The position numbers and the translations under genes were made by a program. From Pseudorhizobium banfieldiae (GTDB taxonomy: Bacteria; Pseudomonadota; Alphaproteobacteria; Rhizobiales; Rhizobiaceae), in NCBI RefSeq assembly GCF_000967425.1, contig NZ_FO082820.1, positions 2,666,001 through 2,730,000 of the forward strand: 64,000 bases of DNA. Direction: 5' to 3'. Shown here one piece after another: positions 19,054 through 27,360 of the stretch (position 1 is its first letter; each line of letters opens with the position of its first letter). A model generated the notes under the pieces. That model was not told the DNA's origin. It worked only from the letters and a program-made list of their open reading frames with translations, and ran no database searches.

Positions 19054-21030
19054 CTACTGATTGATCGGTGGCGGCTGGCTCAGGTCCGGCTGTGCGGGTG
19101 GCTGTGCCGGCTGTTGAGCCGGTGGCTGCGGGGCCTGTTGCCCCGGCAGTCCCTGGAGCGGCGGCAATCCGAAGGCCGGCGGGGCGGCAGGAGCCTCGGG
19201 CTCTGACGGTGCCGAAGGTTGCGGCTGCTCCCCACCCAGGTTGAGCGGCGGCAGGCCAAAGGCCGGCGGCGCCGCGGGCTGGGCGCCCGAGGCAGGCGGC
19301 TCGCCAAGATTGAGGGGCGGAAGGCCCATCGCGGGTGGCGCGCCCGCTCCGCCACCTCCACCGCCTCCCTGGCCGCCCAGCGGCGGCAGGCCGAGCCCGC
19401 CACCCTGGCCGCCGAAGCCTGGGATCTCGATCTGGATATCGGTGGGATCGGCGCTCGGATGATCGGTCTTGTAGTGCATCACCAGCCCGGGGAAGAAGAT
19501 CACCACGAGGATCATGACGAACTGGATGATGATGTAGGGGAAGACGCCCCTGTAGATCTCCGTGGTCTTCATCGCCGGCATGGTCTTGCCTGTTACCTTG
19601 TCCAGCCAAGGTGCAGCCGGCGCGATGGATCGCAGGAAGAACAGCGAGAAGCCGAAGGGCGGTGTCAGGAAGGAAGTCTGCAGGTTGATGCCGAGGATGA
19701 TCCCGAACCACACGAGGTCGATCCCGTGCGCTTCGGCCACCGGCGCCAGCAGCGGCACCATGATGAAAGCGATCTCGAAGAAGTCGAGGAAGCAGCCAAG
19801 GATGAAGACGATGATCGTCACCACGACGAGGAAGCCGTACTCGCCGCCGGGCAGGGCCAGCAGCAGTTCCTCGATCCAGACATTGCCGTTGATGCCGTAG
19901 AAGGTCAGGCCGAAGACGCGTGCGCCGATGAGGATCATCATCACGAAGGCGGACAGCTTCGTCGTGGCGTCCAGTGCATTCTTGATCGTTCCGAAGCTCA
20001 GGCGCCCCTTGGCGAGGGCGAGAAGCAGTGCGCCAGTGGCGCCCATCGCGCCGCCTTCGGTCGGAGTGGCGATACCGAGGAAGATCGTGCCGAGCACCAG
20101 GAAGATCAGCGCCAGTGGCGGGATGAGCACGATGATGACCTGCTCGGCCAGCCGAGAGATGAGCTTCTTCTCGACCCGGCTGTTGATCAGTGCGACGACG
20201 TATACCACGGCCACCGCGAACACCATGGCTGCAACCAGCTGCCACTCCGGCGACTGAATCCCGGTGAACAGGACGTACATGCCGAGATAATAGAGAGCGA
20301 TGGCGATCACCAGCATGGCGACCAGCGAGGTGACACCGGAGCCAAGCGTGCGGGCCTCCATCGGCAGCGCCGGCGCCCATTCCGGCTTCACCATTGAGAC
20401 GGCGAAGATGTAGAGGCAGTATGCCCCGACAATCAGAAGCGCCGGATAAAGCGCGCCGAGATACATGTCGCCGACCGAGCGACCGAGCTGGTCGGCCATG
20501 ACGATCAGGACGAGCGACGGCGGGACGATCTGCGCCAGCGTGCCGGAGGCGGCGATCGTGCCGGAGACGAGCGGCCTGTTGTAGCCGTAGCGCATCATGA
20601 TCGGCAGAGAGATCAGGCCCATGGCCATGACCGAGGCGGCCACGACCCCGGTCGTGGCGCCAAGAAGCGCGCCGACGAGGATGACGGCATAGGCTAGGCC
20701 GCCGCGGATCGGGCCGAACAGCTGGCCGATCGTGTCGAGCAGGTCTTCTGCCATGCGCGACCGCTCAAGGATGATCCCCATGAAGGTGAAGAAGGGGATC
20801 GCCAAGAGCGTATCGTTGTACATGATGCCGTAGATGCGCTCCGGATGGGATTGCAGCAGCGGCCAGAATAGCCGGATTTCCGGCGAAATCGTCGAGAGTT
20901 CGACGCCGATCACAAAGTATATCAGGCCGCCTGCGGCAAGCGTGAAGGCCACCGGATAGCCGAGCAGCAGCATCAGCATCACGCTGGAGAACATCACCAG
21001 CGGCAGGTTGTGGGCAATGAAGTCGATCAC
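19054..21030 (-). CDS. dctM: TRAP transporter large permease subunit DctM, with unusual Pro/Gly/Gln-rich tail
   Basis: The large membrane subunit of a sodium-driven TRAP importer for carboxylates or related solutes. Hydrophobic helices with GALLGATTGVVAASVMAMG and GTLAQIVPPSLVLIVMADQ are typical. The protein has 658 residues, while this class is usually about 430-620; an expanded middle region and a tail of about 119 residues explain this. From about residue 540 the tail consists almost only of Gly, Pro, Gln, Ala and Leu, with four copies of GLPPL (LGLPPLGG, MGLPPLNLG, FGLPPLNLG, FGLPPLQG). It starts with GTG 2 bases after the dctQ stop. The binding protein at 28893 is the probable partner. 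Confidence 0.92.
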   Translation of the reverse strand: MIDFIAHNLPLVMFSSVMLMLLLGYPVAFTLAAGGLIYFVIGVELSTISPEIRLFWPLLQSHPERIYGIMYNDTLLAIPFFTFMGIILERSRMAEDLLDTIGQLFGPIRGGLAYAVILVGALLGATTGVVAASVMAMGLISLPIMMRYGYNRPLVSGTIAASGTLAQIVPPSLVLIVMADQLGRSVGDMYLGALYPALLIVGAYCLYIFAVSMVKPEWAPALPMEARTLGSGVTSLVAMLVIAIALYYLGMYVLFTGIQSPEWQLVAAMVFAVAVVYVVALINSRVEKKLISRLAEQVIIVLIPPLALIFLVLGTIFLGIATPTEGGAMGATGALLLALAKGRLSFGTIKNALDATTKLSAFVMMILIGARVFGLTFYGINGNVWIEELLLALPGGEYGFLVVVTIIVFILGCFLDFFEIAFIMVPLLAPVAEAHGIDLVWFGIILGINLQTSFLTPPFGFSLFFLRSIAPAAPWLDKVTGKTMPAMKTTEIYRGVFPYIIIQFVMILVVIFFPGLVMHYKTDHPSADPTDIQIEIPGFGGQGGGLGLPPLGGQGGGGGGGAGAPPAMGLPPLNLGEPPASGAQPAAPPAFGLPPLNLGGEQPQPSAPSEPEAPAAPPAFGLPPLQGLPGQQAPQPPAQQPAQPPAQPDLSQPPPINQ

Positions 21031-21032
21031 GC

Positions 21033-21593
21033 TCAGACCTCCGTCGCGGCAGTCGGCATTTCGCCGGCCGTGTCATGGCGAGGGTCCGCGATCCGACCGG
21101 TGATGACGGCGTAGCGCTTGATGATCTCGGAGAAGGCCTGCAGCAGGAGCAGCAGGAAGCCCAGCAGCACCACCAGCTTGGCCGGCCAGATGGTTAGACC
21201 GCCGGCATTCGACGAGATCTCGCCGGACTTGAAGGACAGCCAGAACCAGGGCCACGCGAGATAGGCCATCAGCCCGGCAAACGGAACGAGGAAGATGATA
21301 TGCAGCACGAGGTCGATGATGTCGCGCGTCCGCTTGCTCCACATGGACGAGACGATGTCGATGCGGACATGCTCGTTCTTGAGCAGCGCATAGGCCGCGG
21401 CCAGCATGAAGACGGCGCCGAACAGGTACCATTGCACTTCCAGCCATGCGTTCGACGACATGTCGAGAGCCTTGCGCAGGACGGCATTTCCGGCGCTGAT
21501 CAGGACAGCCGCGAGCAGCAGCCATGATACGGATTTTCCGATGACCGTGGTGACGGCATCGATCACGCGACTGAGCGCGAGCAGCGCAGCCAT
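21033..21593 (-). CDS. dctQ: TRAP transporter small permease subunit DctQ
   Basis: A 186-residue membrane protein with four predicted helices (for example SWLLLAAVLISAGNAVLRKAL and LVVLLGFLLLLLQAFSEI), the size and pattern of DctQ. It assists the large permease in binding-protein-dependent uptake. The conserved region NAWLEVQWYLFGAVFMLAAAY is seen around residues 47-67. ATG at 21593 has a strong AGGAGGGG site; the frame extends to 21698 without a better start. Its stop lies 2 bases before the dctM start. Confidence 0.92.
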   Translation of the reverse strand: MAALLALSRVIDAVTTVIGKSVSWLLLAAVLISAGNAVLRKALDMSSNAWLEVQWYLFGAVFMLAAAYALLKNEHVRIDIVSSMWSKRTRDIIDLVLHIIFLVPFAGLMAYLAWPWFWLSFKSGEISSNAGGLTIWPAKLVVLLGFLLLLLQAFSEIIKRYAVITGRIADPRHDTAGEMPTAATEV

Positions 21594-21969
21594 TTTTTCC
21601 CCTCCTGTCGAACCTTGCAGCCATCGCCACCGGCCTGGGCGATTGCCGGGTCCCGTTGTTAGTGCGCGACCTGTATTGGCTGGAGCCGCAAAAATCAATT
21701 GGCTGGGCGCGCGATGCGCTGGTTTTCAAGGCTTCTGCGGCCCAGCCGCGACAGTCTGTCCGCTGGAAATGCTCGAATCGTCTCGAGACTGTGATCCGCT
21801 TGCCACCGTTCGGAAATCTGTGAAGATGGAGTGCGAATTCCTGCGGGGCTTTCTTTGACTTCTGTTAAGCAGAAAACGAACAACCCCTCAGGTTCATGGG
21901 GGAAGGGGTGCCGATTCGGACGAAATTAAGCTGTCTCAGGCAGGGTTGGGCCGAGACGAGGGGCAACCC
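21594..21969. other. 376-base divergent spacer between dctQ and the GGDEF/EAL gene
   Basis: No convincing gene. It must hold the promoters of dctQM (minus) and of the GGDEF/EAL gene (plus). I see a short inverted repeat TCTG-TTAAG-CAGA near 21861 and a weak hairpin formed by ACCCCT and AGGGGT near 21885-21908, but nothing matching a known operator. Confidence 0.4.
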
Positions 21970-24264
21970 ATGAAAGCGCAAGACGCAACGACGCTGCCGA
22001 CGGACGTCTACCTGTCCTTCGTGAGCTCGCTGTTTGAAAACCGCGGCACATTGATTACCGGCGTGGTGGTCCACGTCGTGTGGTGCGCTATCGTCTTCAG
22101 CTATACGGGATCGCAGTTCTATCTGTATGCGGCGGCTGGATTTCCGCTCGTTTTCGCCCTCCGGTTCTTCGATTTCCTGAGGTTCGACAAGGTCGACAAG
22201 ACCTCGCTGACGGACAAGCAGATCGCTCGCTGGGAGCGGCGCTACGTCATGGGCGCCACCATGACCGCTCTCCTTCTGGGAACGACGAGCGGCCACGCCA
22301 TGCTCGTCCTCAAGGACAGCTTCGTCGCCTTTACCTGCATCGCAATGACGATGGGATCGATGATGTCCATCGTCGGCCGCAATTACGGCTCGCGCCATGC
22401 GGTAGACTTCCAGACGCTCGGCTGTTGCGTCCCCATCATCATCGCCTGCGTCGCCAGCGGCGACACGCATCTTGCCATGATGTCGCTACTGCTCATCCCT
22501 TTCGGCCTGACGACCCGCTCCATGGCCAATGGCGTACGCGAGTTTCTCTACAAGAACGTCCTGGCGGCCCGAAAGATTCGCCTTATCGCCAACCAGCTTG
22601 ATCTGGCGCTGACGACGATCGCCCACGGACTCGTCATGCTGGACAGCGAAGGCCGCATCGAAGTCGTCAACCGTCGCGCCTCCGACCTGCTCGGGCTGCC
22701 GGACGCTTCCGAGATTCGCGGGCTTCCGCTGGTTGGTGTGCTGGAAGCCCATAACGGCTATCGCCGCACGCGGGCCGTCGGTGAACTGCGGCATTTGTTG
22801 AGCGGCGACGTGGACCGCACCCTTGTTCAGCTCAAGGAAGGGCTGCATGTGGAATTCTCCGCCAGCCGGCGCGAGGATGGCGGGGTCGTACTGATTTTCG
22901 AGGACGTCAGCGCTCGCGTCGAGGCGGACGCGAAGATCCTGCACATGGTGCAGTTCGATACGCTGACGGGACTGGCCAATCGGTCTCATTTTGCCGAAAT
23001 GGCAACGGCCGAGCTCAAACGGCGCCCGGCTGACAGCCTTGCCGCCCTTGTCGTGCTCGATCTCGAAGCCTTCAAGCACGTCAACGACCTACGGGGCCAC
23101 GTGGTCGGCGACCGGCTACTGGCGGCCGTCGCATCGAGGCTGTCGGCCCAGGCTGGGCCCGATCTGCTCACGGGGCGCCTGGTGGGCGACGAATTCACCC
23201 TCTTTGTAATGGCCGAGGACCGCCCCCAACTGGAGGCGCAGGTCCGGAAGGTGCATGAGGAGATCCAGCGGGCGTACGATCTCCCTGACTTCCGGATCGA
23301 GATCTGCGTCAATGGCGGTGCCATCGTCGGTCGAGCCGACGAATTCGAGATGGAGACATGGCTGATCAAGGCGGATCTCGCGCTCAGCGATGCGCAGGTG
23401 AAGGGCAAGGGCTCCCTCTCCTTCTTCCGACCCGAAATGGATGCTCGCTATGTCGAGGAGCAGAAGCTGCGGGCTGCGTTGCGACAGGCGGTCGAGGACG
23501 AGGCGCTCCAGGTTGTCTACCAGCCCATGTACACGGTCGACGGCAGCCGGATTGAGTGCATGGAGGCACTCGTTCGCTGGAAGCATCCCGAAAAAGGCAT
23601 GATCGCGCCCAACGTCTTCATTCCGATGGCAGAGGAGATGGGCATCATCTCCAGCATTACGCGCTTCGTGCTGGAACGGGCCAGCCGCGATTGCGCCGCC
23701 TGGGAGCAGCCGGCAGCGGTCTCCGTGAACCTTTCCGCTCACGACCTCCTGACTCCGGACATCGTTGGCGACATACTCGGAATTCTGGCGCGCACCGGCC
23801 TGCCACCATGGCGCCTGCACGTGGAGTTGACAGAAAGCTGCTTCATCGATGACCCCGCCGCGGTAAGCAAGGTCCTGCATCAGTTGCGGGAGAAGGGTGT
23901 CACGATCGCGATCGACGACTTCGGCACCGGCTTTTCGAGTCTCAGCTATCTAACCTCCCTGCCGCTGGACATCGTCAAGGTCGACCGGGCGTTCATCCGG
24001 GACATCAACCATGATCCGCGCCAGATGAAGCTGCTGAAGGGAATTGCGCAACTGTCGCGTGATCTTGCTCTGAGGATCGTGATCGAGGGCGTTGAGACAC
24101 AGGAACAGCTTCAACTCATCAAGGAGAACCGCTTTGCGGACCTGATCCAGGGCTACGTCTTTGCGCCACCCGTTGATGCGGAGACCGCGACCAGGATGCT
24201 TCGTGCAAGCGGTCAGGCTGTGGCCGTCAAGGCATCGCGCAAGCGCCTAAAGCCAGTGACATAG
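21970..24264 (+). CDS. Membrane GGDEF-EAL protein, degenerate GGDEF, intact EAL
   Basis: A 764-residue cyclic-di-GMP signalling protein. The first 200 residues contain about six hydrophobic segments (for example GTLITGVVVHVVWCAIVF), then a PAS-like stretch (LTTIAHGLVMLDSEGRIEVV), a GGDEF domain and an EAL domain. The signature of the GGDEF domain reads LVGDEF, so the first Gly is replaced by Val. The EAL domain keeps EALVRW, SVNLSAHDL, VELTES, AIDDFGTGFSSL, IVKVDRAF and IEGVET, the residues needed for metal binding and catalysis. I infer a phosphodiesterase with a regulatory GGDEF. ATG 21970 has GACGAGGGG upstream. Confidence 0.88.
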   Translation: MKAQDATTLPTDVYLSFVSSLFENRGTLITGVVVHVVWCAIVFSYTGSQFYLYAAAGFPLVFALRFFDFLRFDKVDKTSLTDKQIARWERRYVMGATMTALLLGTTSGHAMLVLKDSFVAFTCIAMTMGSMMSIVGRNYGSRHAVDFQTLGCCVPIIIACVASGDTHLAMMSLLLIPFGLTTRSMANGVREFLYKNVLAARKIRLIANQLDLALTTIAHGLVMLDSEGRIEVVNRRASDLLGLPDASEIRGLPLVGVLEAHNGYRRTRAVGELRHLLSGDVDRTLVQLKEGLHVEFSASRREDGGVVLIFEDVSARVEADAKILHMVQFDTLTGLANRSHFAEMATAELKRRPADSLAALVVLDLEAFKHVNDLRGHVVGDRLLAAVASRLSAQAGPDLLTGRLVGDEFTLFVMAEDRPQLEAQVRKVHEEIQRAYDLPDFRIEICVNGGAIVGRADEFEMETWLIKADLALSDAQVKGKGSLSFFRPEMDARYVEEQKLRAALRQAVEDEALQVVYQPMYTVDGSRIECMEALVRWKHPEKGMIAPNVFIPMAEEMGIISSITRFVLERASRDCAAWEQPAAVSVNLSAHDLLTPDIVGDILGILARTGLPPWRLHVELTESCFIDDPAAVSKVLHQLREKGVTIAIDDFGTGFSSLSYLTSLPLDIVKVDRAFIRDINHDPRQMKLLKGIAQLSRDLALRIVIEGVETQEQLQLIKENRFADLIQGYVFAPPVDAETATRMLRASGQAVAVKASRKRLKPVT

Positions 24265-24366
24265 CATCCCCGTAACGGAGGCGCCGCGCCCCTCCCGGTC
24301 TTAACCATAATCGTCAAAATACCGCCCGTTCGGGGCGGCAGTACATCCGAAGCGGACAATCTCGGG

Positions 24367-24382
24367 TTAACTTCTCATTAAC
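24367..24382 (+). promoter_or_regulatory. Perfect CtrA-binding box before the FeeM-like gene
   Basis: TTAACTTCTCATTAAC matches the CtrA consensus TTAA-N7-TTAAC exactly. It ends 19 bases before the ATG at 24402. A half-like TTAACCAT lies at 24301-24308. CtrA is the master cell-cycle regulator of Alphaproteobacteria; a site this close to the start could mean activation from an unusual promoter or repression. No other TTAA-N7-TTAA was noticed in the window. Confidence 0.6.
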
Positions 24383-24401
24383 TCTGAGGAGATTGCCGCA
24401 G

Positions 24402-25151
24402 ATGCTCAATAATAGTGCCGTTACCACCAAGGAATTTTCCACCAAGCTTCTTTCGATCCTGGACGCCGTCGAGTATCGCCGCATCGAAAGCCAGGAGGAT
24501 TTCGAAGACATTGCCCGGCTTCGCTACAAGTCCTACCAGGAGCGAGGCGTCCTGCCGCTCTCCGCGAGCAGCATGCTCGACGAGGTCGACTTCGACGACC
24601 ACGCCTACGTCTTCGGCGTCTACCTGTATGAGGAACTGGTTAGCACCATAAGGGTGCACCATGTGACCCCGACCCACCGGATCAGTCAGTCGGCCGGCGT
24701 CTTTCCCGATGCAGTGAATGCCTTCCTCGATGCCGGCATGACGCTGATCGACCCGGCAAGGCTAGCCATCGATCCCGAACTGGACGGCGAGCGCTCGGCC
24801 CTGCCTTTCCTGACGGTCAGGCCGACGATCATGGCGGCGATCTACTTCAATGCGGACCGCATGCTGCAGCATATCCGTCCCGCCCATTCCGCCTTCTACC
24901 GCCGGTATTTCTATGCCGATACCGTCGTCCCACCGACGTTCGCCAGCATATACGGTTTCGATCTGACGCTTCTTGCGTCCCGCACCCGCGAGATCGGGCC
25001 GAAGCTCTTGAGCCGCTTCCCGATCTACGAATCCCAGCCCTACGAACGCCGTCTGATGTTCGACCGATCGCCGCTCAGCGGCATGGCGCCGCTGACGATC
25101 CTGCCGACGGCACGACTTGCCCGGCAGCATTCCATGCCGCTCGCGAGCTGA
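24402..25151 (+). CDS. GNAT-fold protein like N-acyl amino acid synthase FeeM
   Basis: A 249-residue protein resembling the FeeM/LuxI-type acyltransferases, which move a fatty acyl chain from acyl carrier protein to an amino acid. The conserved early part RRIESQEDFEDIARLRYKSY is the GNAT/autoinducer-synthase start. Further pieces are DDHAYVFGVYLYEELVSTIRVH and a later LPFLTVRPTIMAAIYFNADR region. The substrate is not known, so a signalling role is inference. ATG 24402 follows GAGGAG with a good spacing; the upstream TTG at 24393 does not. A CtrA box lies just before it. Confidence 0.6.
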   Translation: MLNNSAVTTKEFSTKLLSILDAVEYRRIESQEDFEDIARLRYKSYQERGVLPLSASSMLDEVDFDDHAYVFGVYLYEELVSTIRVHHVTPTHRISQSAGVFPDAVNAFLDAGMTLIDPARLAIDPELDGERSALPFLTVRPTIMAAIYFNADRMLQHIRPAHSAFYRRYFYADTVVPPTFASIYGFDLTLLASRTREIGPKLLSRFPIYESQPYERRLMFDRSPLSGMAPLTILPTARLARQHSMPLAS

Positions 25152-25326
25152 AACATCGGGAGCGCGACCGCCTGCGCCAGAAGGTGCCATTGCGCTTTGT
25201 GGCGGCTTTGTGTAAGGCCAGAATCCAACCAAATCGGCCCCGATCATTTTGCTCGTGGCCGGTCGGACAGGTTTCAACGGCCGCGCCGAGAAGGTGGTCG
25301 GAGCGGCCGCATCAGGGAGACGACGC

Positions 25327-25551
25327 ATGGACAATCACAACAGCGCTCCAGTCGAGACGGGTGCTTCCATGGATTATGCGGAACACGAAAAGACCTACAA
25401 CATGTTCCTCGCGCTGACGAAATGGGGCACCATGCACATGATCGTGCTGCTGATCGCCATGGCTGCCGGCTTCTTCGGCGGCGTTGGCTTCTTCGGCGCC
25501 CTCATCGTCTTCATCGTTCTCAACGCTGCCGGCTTCTACCTGCTTCGCTGA
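25327..25551 (+). CDS. aa3-type cytochrome c oxidase subunit IV
   Basis: A 74-residue protein with a soluble N-terminus (MDYAEHEKTYNMFLALTKWG) and a hydrophobic C-terminal half with one long or two short helices (MIVLLIAMAAGFFGGVGFFG). This is the bacterial aa3-oxidase subunit IV type, a small accessory subunit of the terminal oxidase in the inner membrane. Such genes are regularly found in front of pntA in Alphaproteobacteria, away from the main ctaCDE locus. The real start is ATG 25327 after AGGGAG; the frame is open from 25249. Confidence 0.75.
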   Translation: MDNHNSAPVETGASMDYAEHEKTYNMFLALTKWGTMHMIVLLIAMAAGFFGGVGFFGALIVFIVLNAAGFYLLR

Positions 25552-25627
25552 TCCCTCTACCGACCTGATCGGAAGGACCGGCATGACATTCATGCCTGTC
25601 CAGCACACGAATTTGGGAGGGCATATC

Positions 25628-26938
25628 GTGGCAAAGGTGATTTTCGTACCCCGCGAAGGGGCTGGTGAGGAGAGGGTGGCAGCCTCGCCGGAAACGGTGA
25701 AGCGCCTCACGGCGATGGGCTTTTCCATCGTGGTCGAGACCGGCGCCGGGACGGCGTCAGGCATACTCGACGGCGACTTCGAGGCAGCAGGCGCGCGCAT
25801 CGGCTCCGCTTCTGATGCCGCTGGCGCGGACGTGATCCTGAAGGTGAACCGTCCGACGTCGAGCGAGATCATGGGATACAGGTCCGGCGCGGCCGTCTTC
25901 GCCAGCATGGACCCCTACGGCAACGAGGCCGCACTGGCCGAAATGGCACGCGCCGGCATCACCGCCTTCGCCATGGAACTCATGCCGCGCATCACCCGCG
26001 CCCAGTCCATGGACGTGCTTTCCTCCCAGGCAAACCTCGCCGGCTACCGTGCCGTCATCGACGCGGCGCATGAATATGGCCGCGCGCTGCCGATGATGAT
26101 GACCGCCGCCGGAACGGTTCCGGCCGCCAAGGTCTTCGTCATGGGCGCAGGCGTTGCCGGGTTGCAGGCGATTGCGACCGCCCGTCGCCTCGGTGCCGTG
26201 GTCTCGGCAACGGATGTCCGGCCGGCCGCCAAGGAACAGGTCGCCTCGCTGGGGGCCAAGTTCATCGCCGTCGAGGACGAGGAATTCAAGGCAGCGGAAA
26301 CCGCGGGCGGCTATGCCAAGCAGATGTCGGAAGCCTATCAGGCGAAGCAGGCGGCACTCGTGGCCGAGCACATCGCCAAGCAGGACATCGTCATCACCAC
26401 CGCCCTCATTCCCGGTCGGCCGGCGCCTCGCCTCGTGACACGCGCCATGCTTGCCTCCATGAAGGCCGGCGCCGTAGCAGTCGACCTCGCCGTCGAGCGC
26501 GGCGGCAACATCGAAGGTTCCGTCAAGGGTTCGGTCGCCAGTGTGGAAGGCGTCAAGGTGATCGGCTACGCCAACGTGGCGGGCCGCGTTGCGGCCTCTG
26601 CTTCGGCGCTCTACGCGAAGAACCTCTTCGCCTTCCTGGAGACCATGGTTTCGAAGGAGACCAAGGAATTTGCCGTCAATCCGGACGACGAACTGGTGAA
26701 GGCGACTATGCTGACCCATGGCGGCCAAGTGGTGCATCCCAATTTTGCCGAGGCGGCGGCATCGTTCGCGGCCTCCGCGGCATCTGTAGCCGAGACGACG
26801 ACACCCGCTGCTGCGGCACCCGGGCGCAAGCTGGCCAGGACTGCATCTCCGGTCTCGGGCGAGACCTCGCCGGACAAGCCCAAGCGAACGCGCAAGAAGA
26901 CTGAAGCAGCAACGCCTGACAAGAAGGAGGGGCTTTGA
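25628..26938 (+). CDS. pntAA: NAD(P) transhydrogenase alpha subunit, part 1 (NAD-binding)
   Basis: The soluble NAD(H)-binding domain I of the proton-translocating transhydrogenase, which makes NADPH at the cost of the proton gradient. The 436 residues include KVIFVPREGAGEERVAASPETV at the N-terminus, the RQD-loop equivalent region, and the dinucleotide fold VFVMGAGVAGLQAIATARRLGA. From about residue 378 a tail rich in Ala, Thr, Pro and Lys follows (for example KPKRTRKK), longer than the usual linker. The start is GTG 25628 with GGGAGGG upstream; ATG 25583 is an alternative. The stop overlaps pntAB by one base. Confidence 0.92.
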   Translation: MAKVIFVPREGAGEERVAASPETVKRLTAMGFSIVVETGAGTASGILDGDFEAAGARIGSASDAAGADVILKVNRPTSSEIMGYRSGAAVFASMDPYGNEAALAEMARAGITAFAMELMPRITRAQSMDVLSSQANLAGYRAVIDAAHEYGRALPMMMTAAGTVPAAKVFVMGAGVAGLQAIATARRLGAVVSATDVRPAAKEQVASLGAKFIAVEDEEFKAAETAGGYAKQMSEAYQAKQAALVAEHIAKQDIVITTALIPGRPAPRLVTRAMLASMKAGAVAVDLAVERGGNIEGSVKGSVASVEGVKVIGYANVAGRVAASASALYAKNLFAFLETMVSKETKEFAVNPDDELVKATMLTHGGQVVHPNFAEAAASFAASAASVAETTTPAAAAPGRKLARTASPVSGETSPDKPKRTRKKTEAATPDKKEGL

Positions 26939-27348
26939 TGGCGAGCGAAGTGATGAATTCGGCTCTTGATCGGCTCGAACATGCCGTCGAAGCTGTAAGG
27001 GTTGCGGCAGAACAGGCTCCCGAAGCTGTCGCCCAGGCAGCACACGGAGTGTCAGGCGGCGCGATCGACCCCTTCGTGTTCCGGCTGGCGATCTTCGTGC
27101 TGTCCATCTTCGTCGGCTATTACGTCGTCTGGTCGGTGACGCCGGCGCTGCACACGCCGCTGATGGCCGTCACCAATGCCATCTCCTCGGTGATCGTGGT
27201 CGGCGCGCTCCTCGCCGTCGGCATCTCGGCGAGCGGCTATGCCACCGGCTTCGGCTTCGTGGCACTGGTGCTTGTCTCGGTGAACATCTTCGGCGGCTTC
27301 CTAGTCACCAGCCGAATGCTCGCCATGTACAAGAAAAAAGATCGCTGA
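26938..27348 (+). CDS. pntAB: NAD(P) transhydrogenase alpha subunit, part 2 (membrane)
   Basis: The membrane part of the split alpha subunit, 136 residues. A short polar N-terminus rich in Ala and Glu is followed by three to four hydrophobic segments (FRLAIFVLSIFVGYYVVWSV, ISSVIVVGALLAVGISASGY, FGFVALVLVSVNIFGGFLV). It forms the proton channel with PntB. ATG 26938 overlaps the pntAA stop (TGATG) and has AAGGAGGGG upstream, which supports coupled translation. Confidence 0.92.
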   Translation: MASEVMNSALDRLEHAVEAVRVAAEQAPEAVAQAAHGVSGGAIDPFVFRLAIFVLSIFVGYYVVWSVTPALHTPLMAVTNAISSVIVVGALLAVGISASGYATGFGFVALVLVSVNIFGGFLVTSRMLAMYKKKDR

Positions 27349-27360
27349 GGGTCCTGAACG

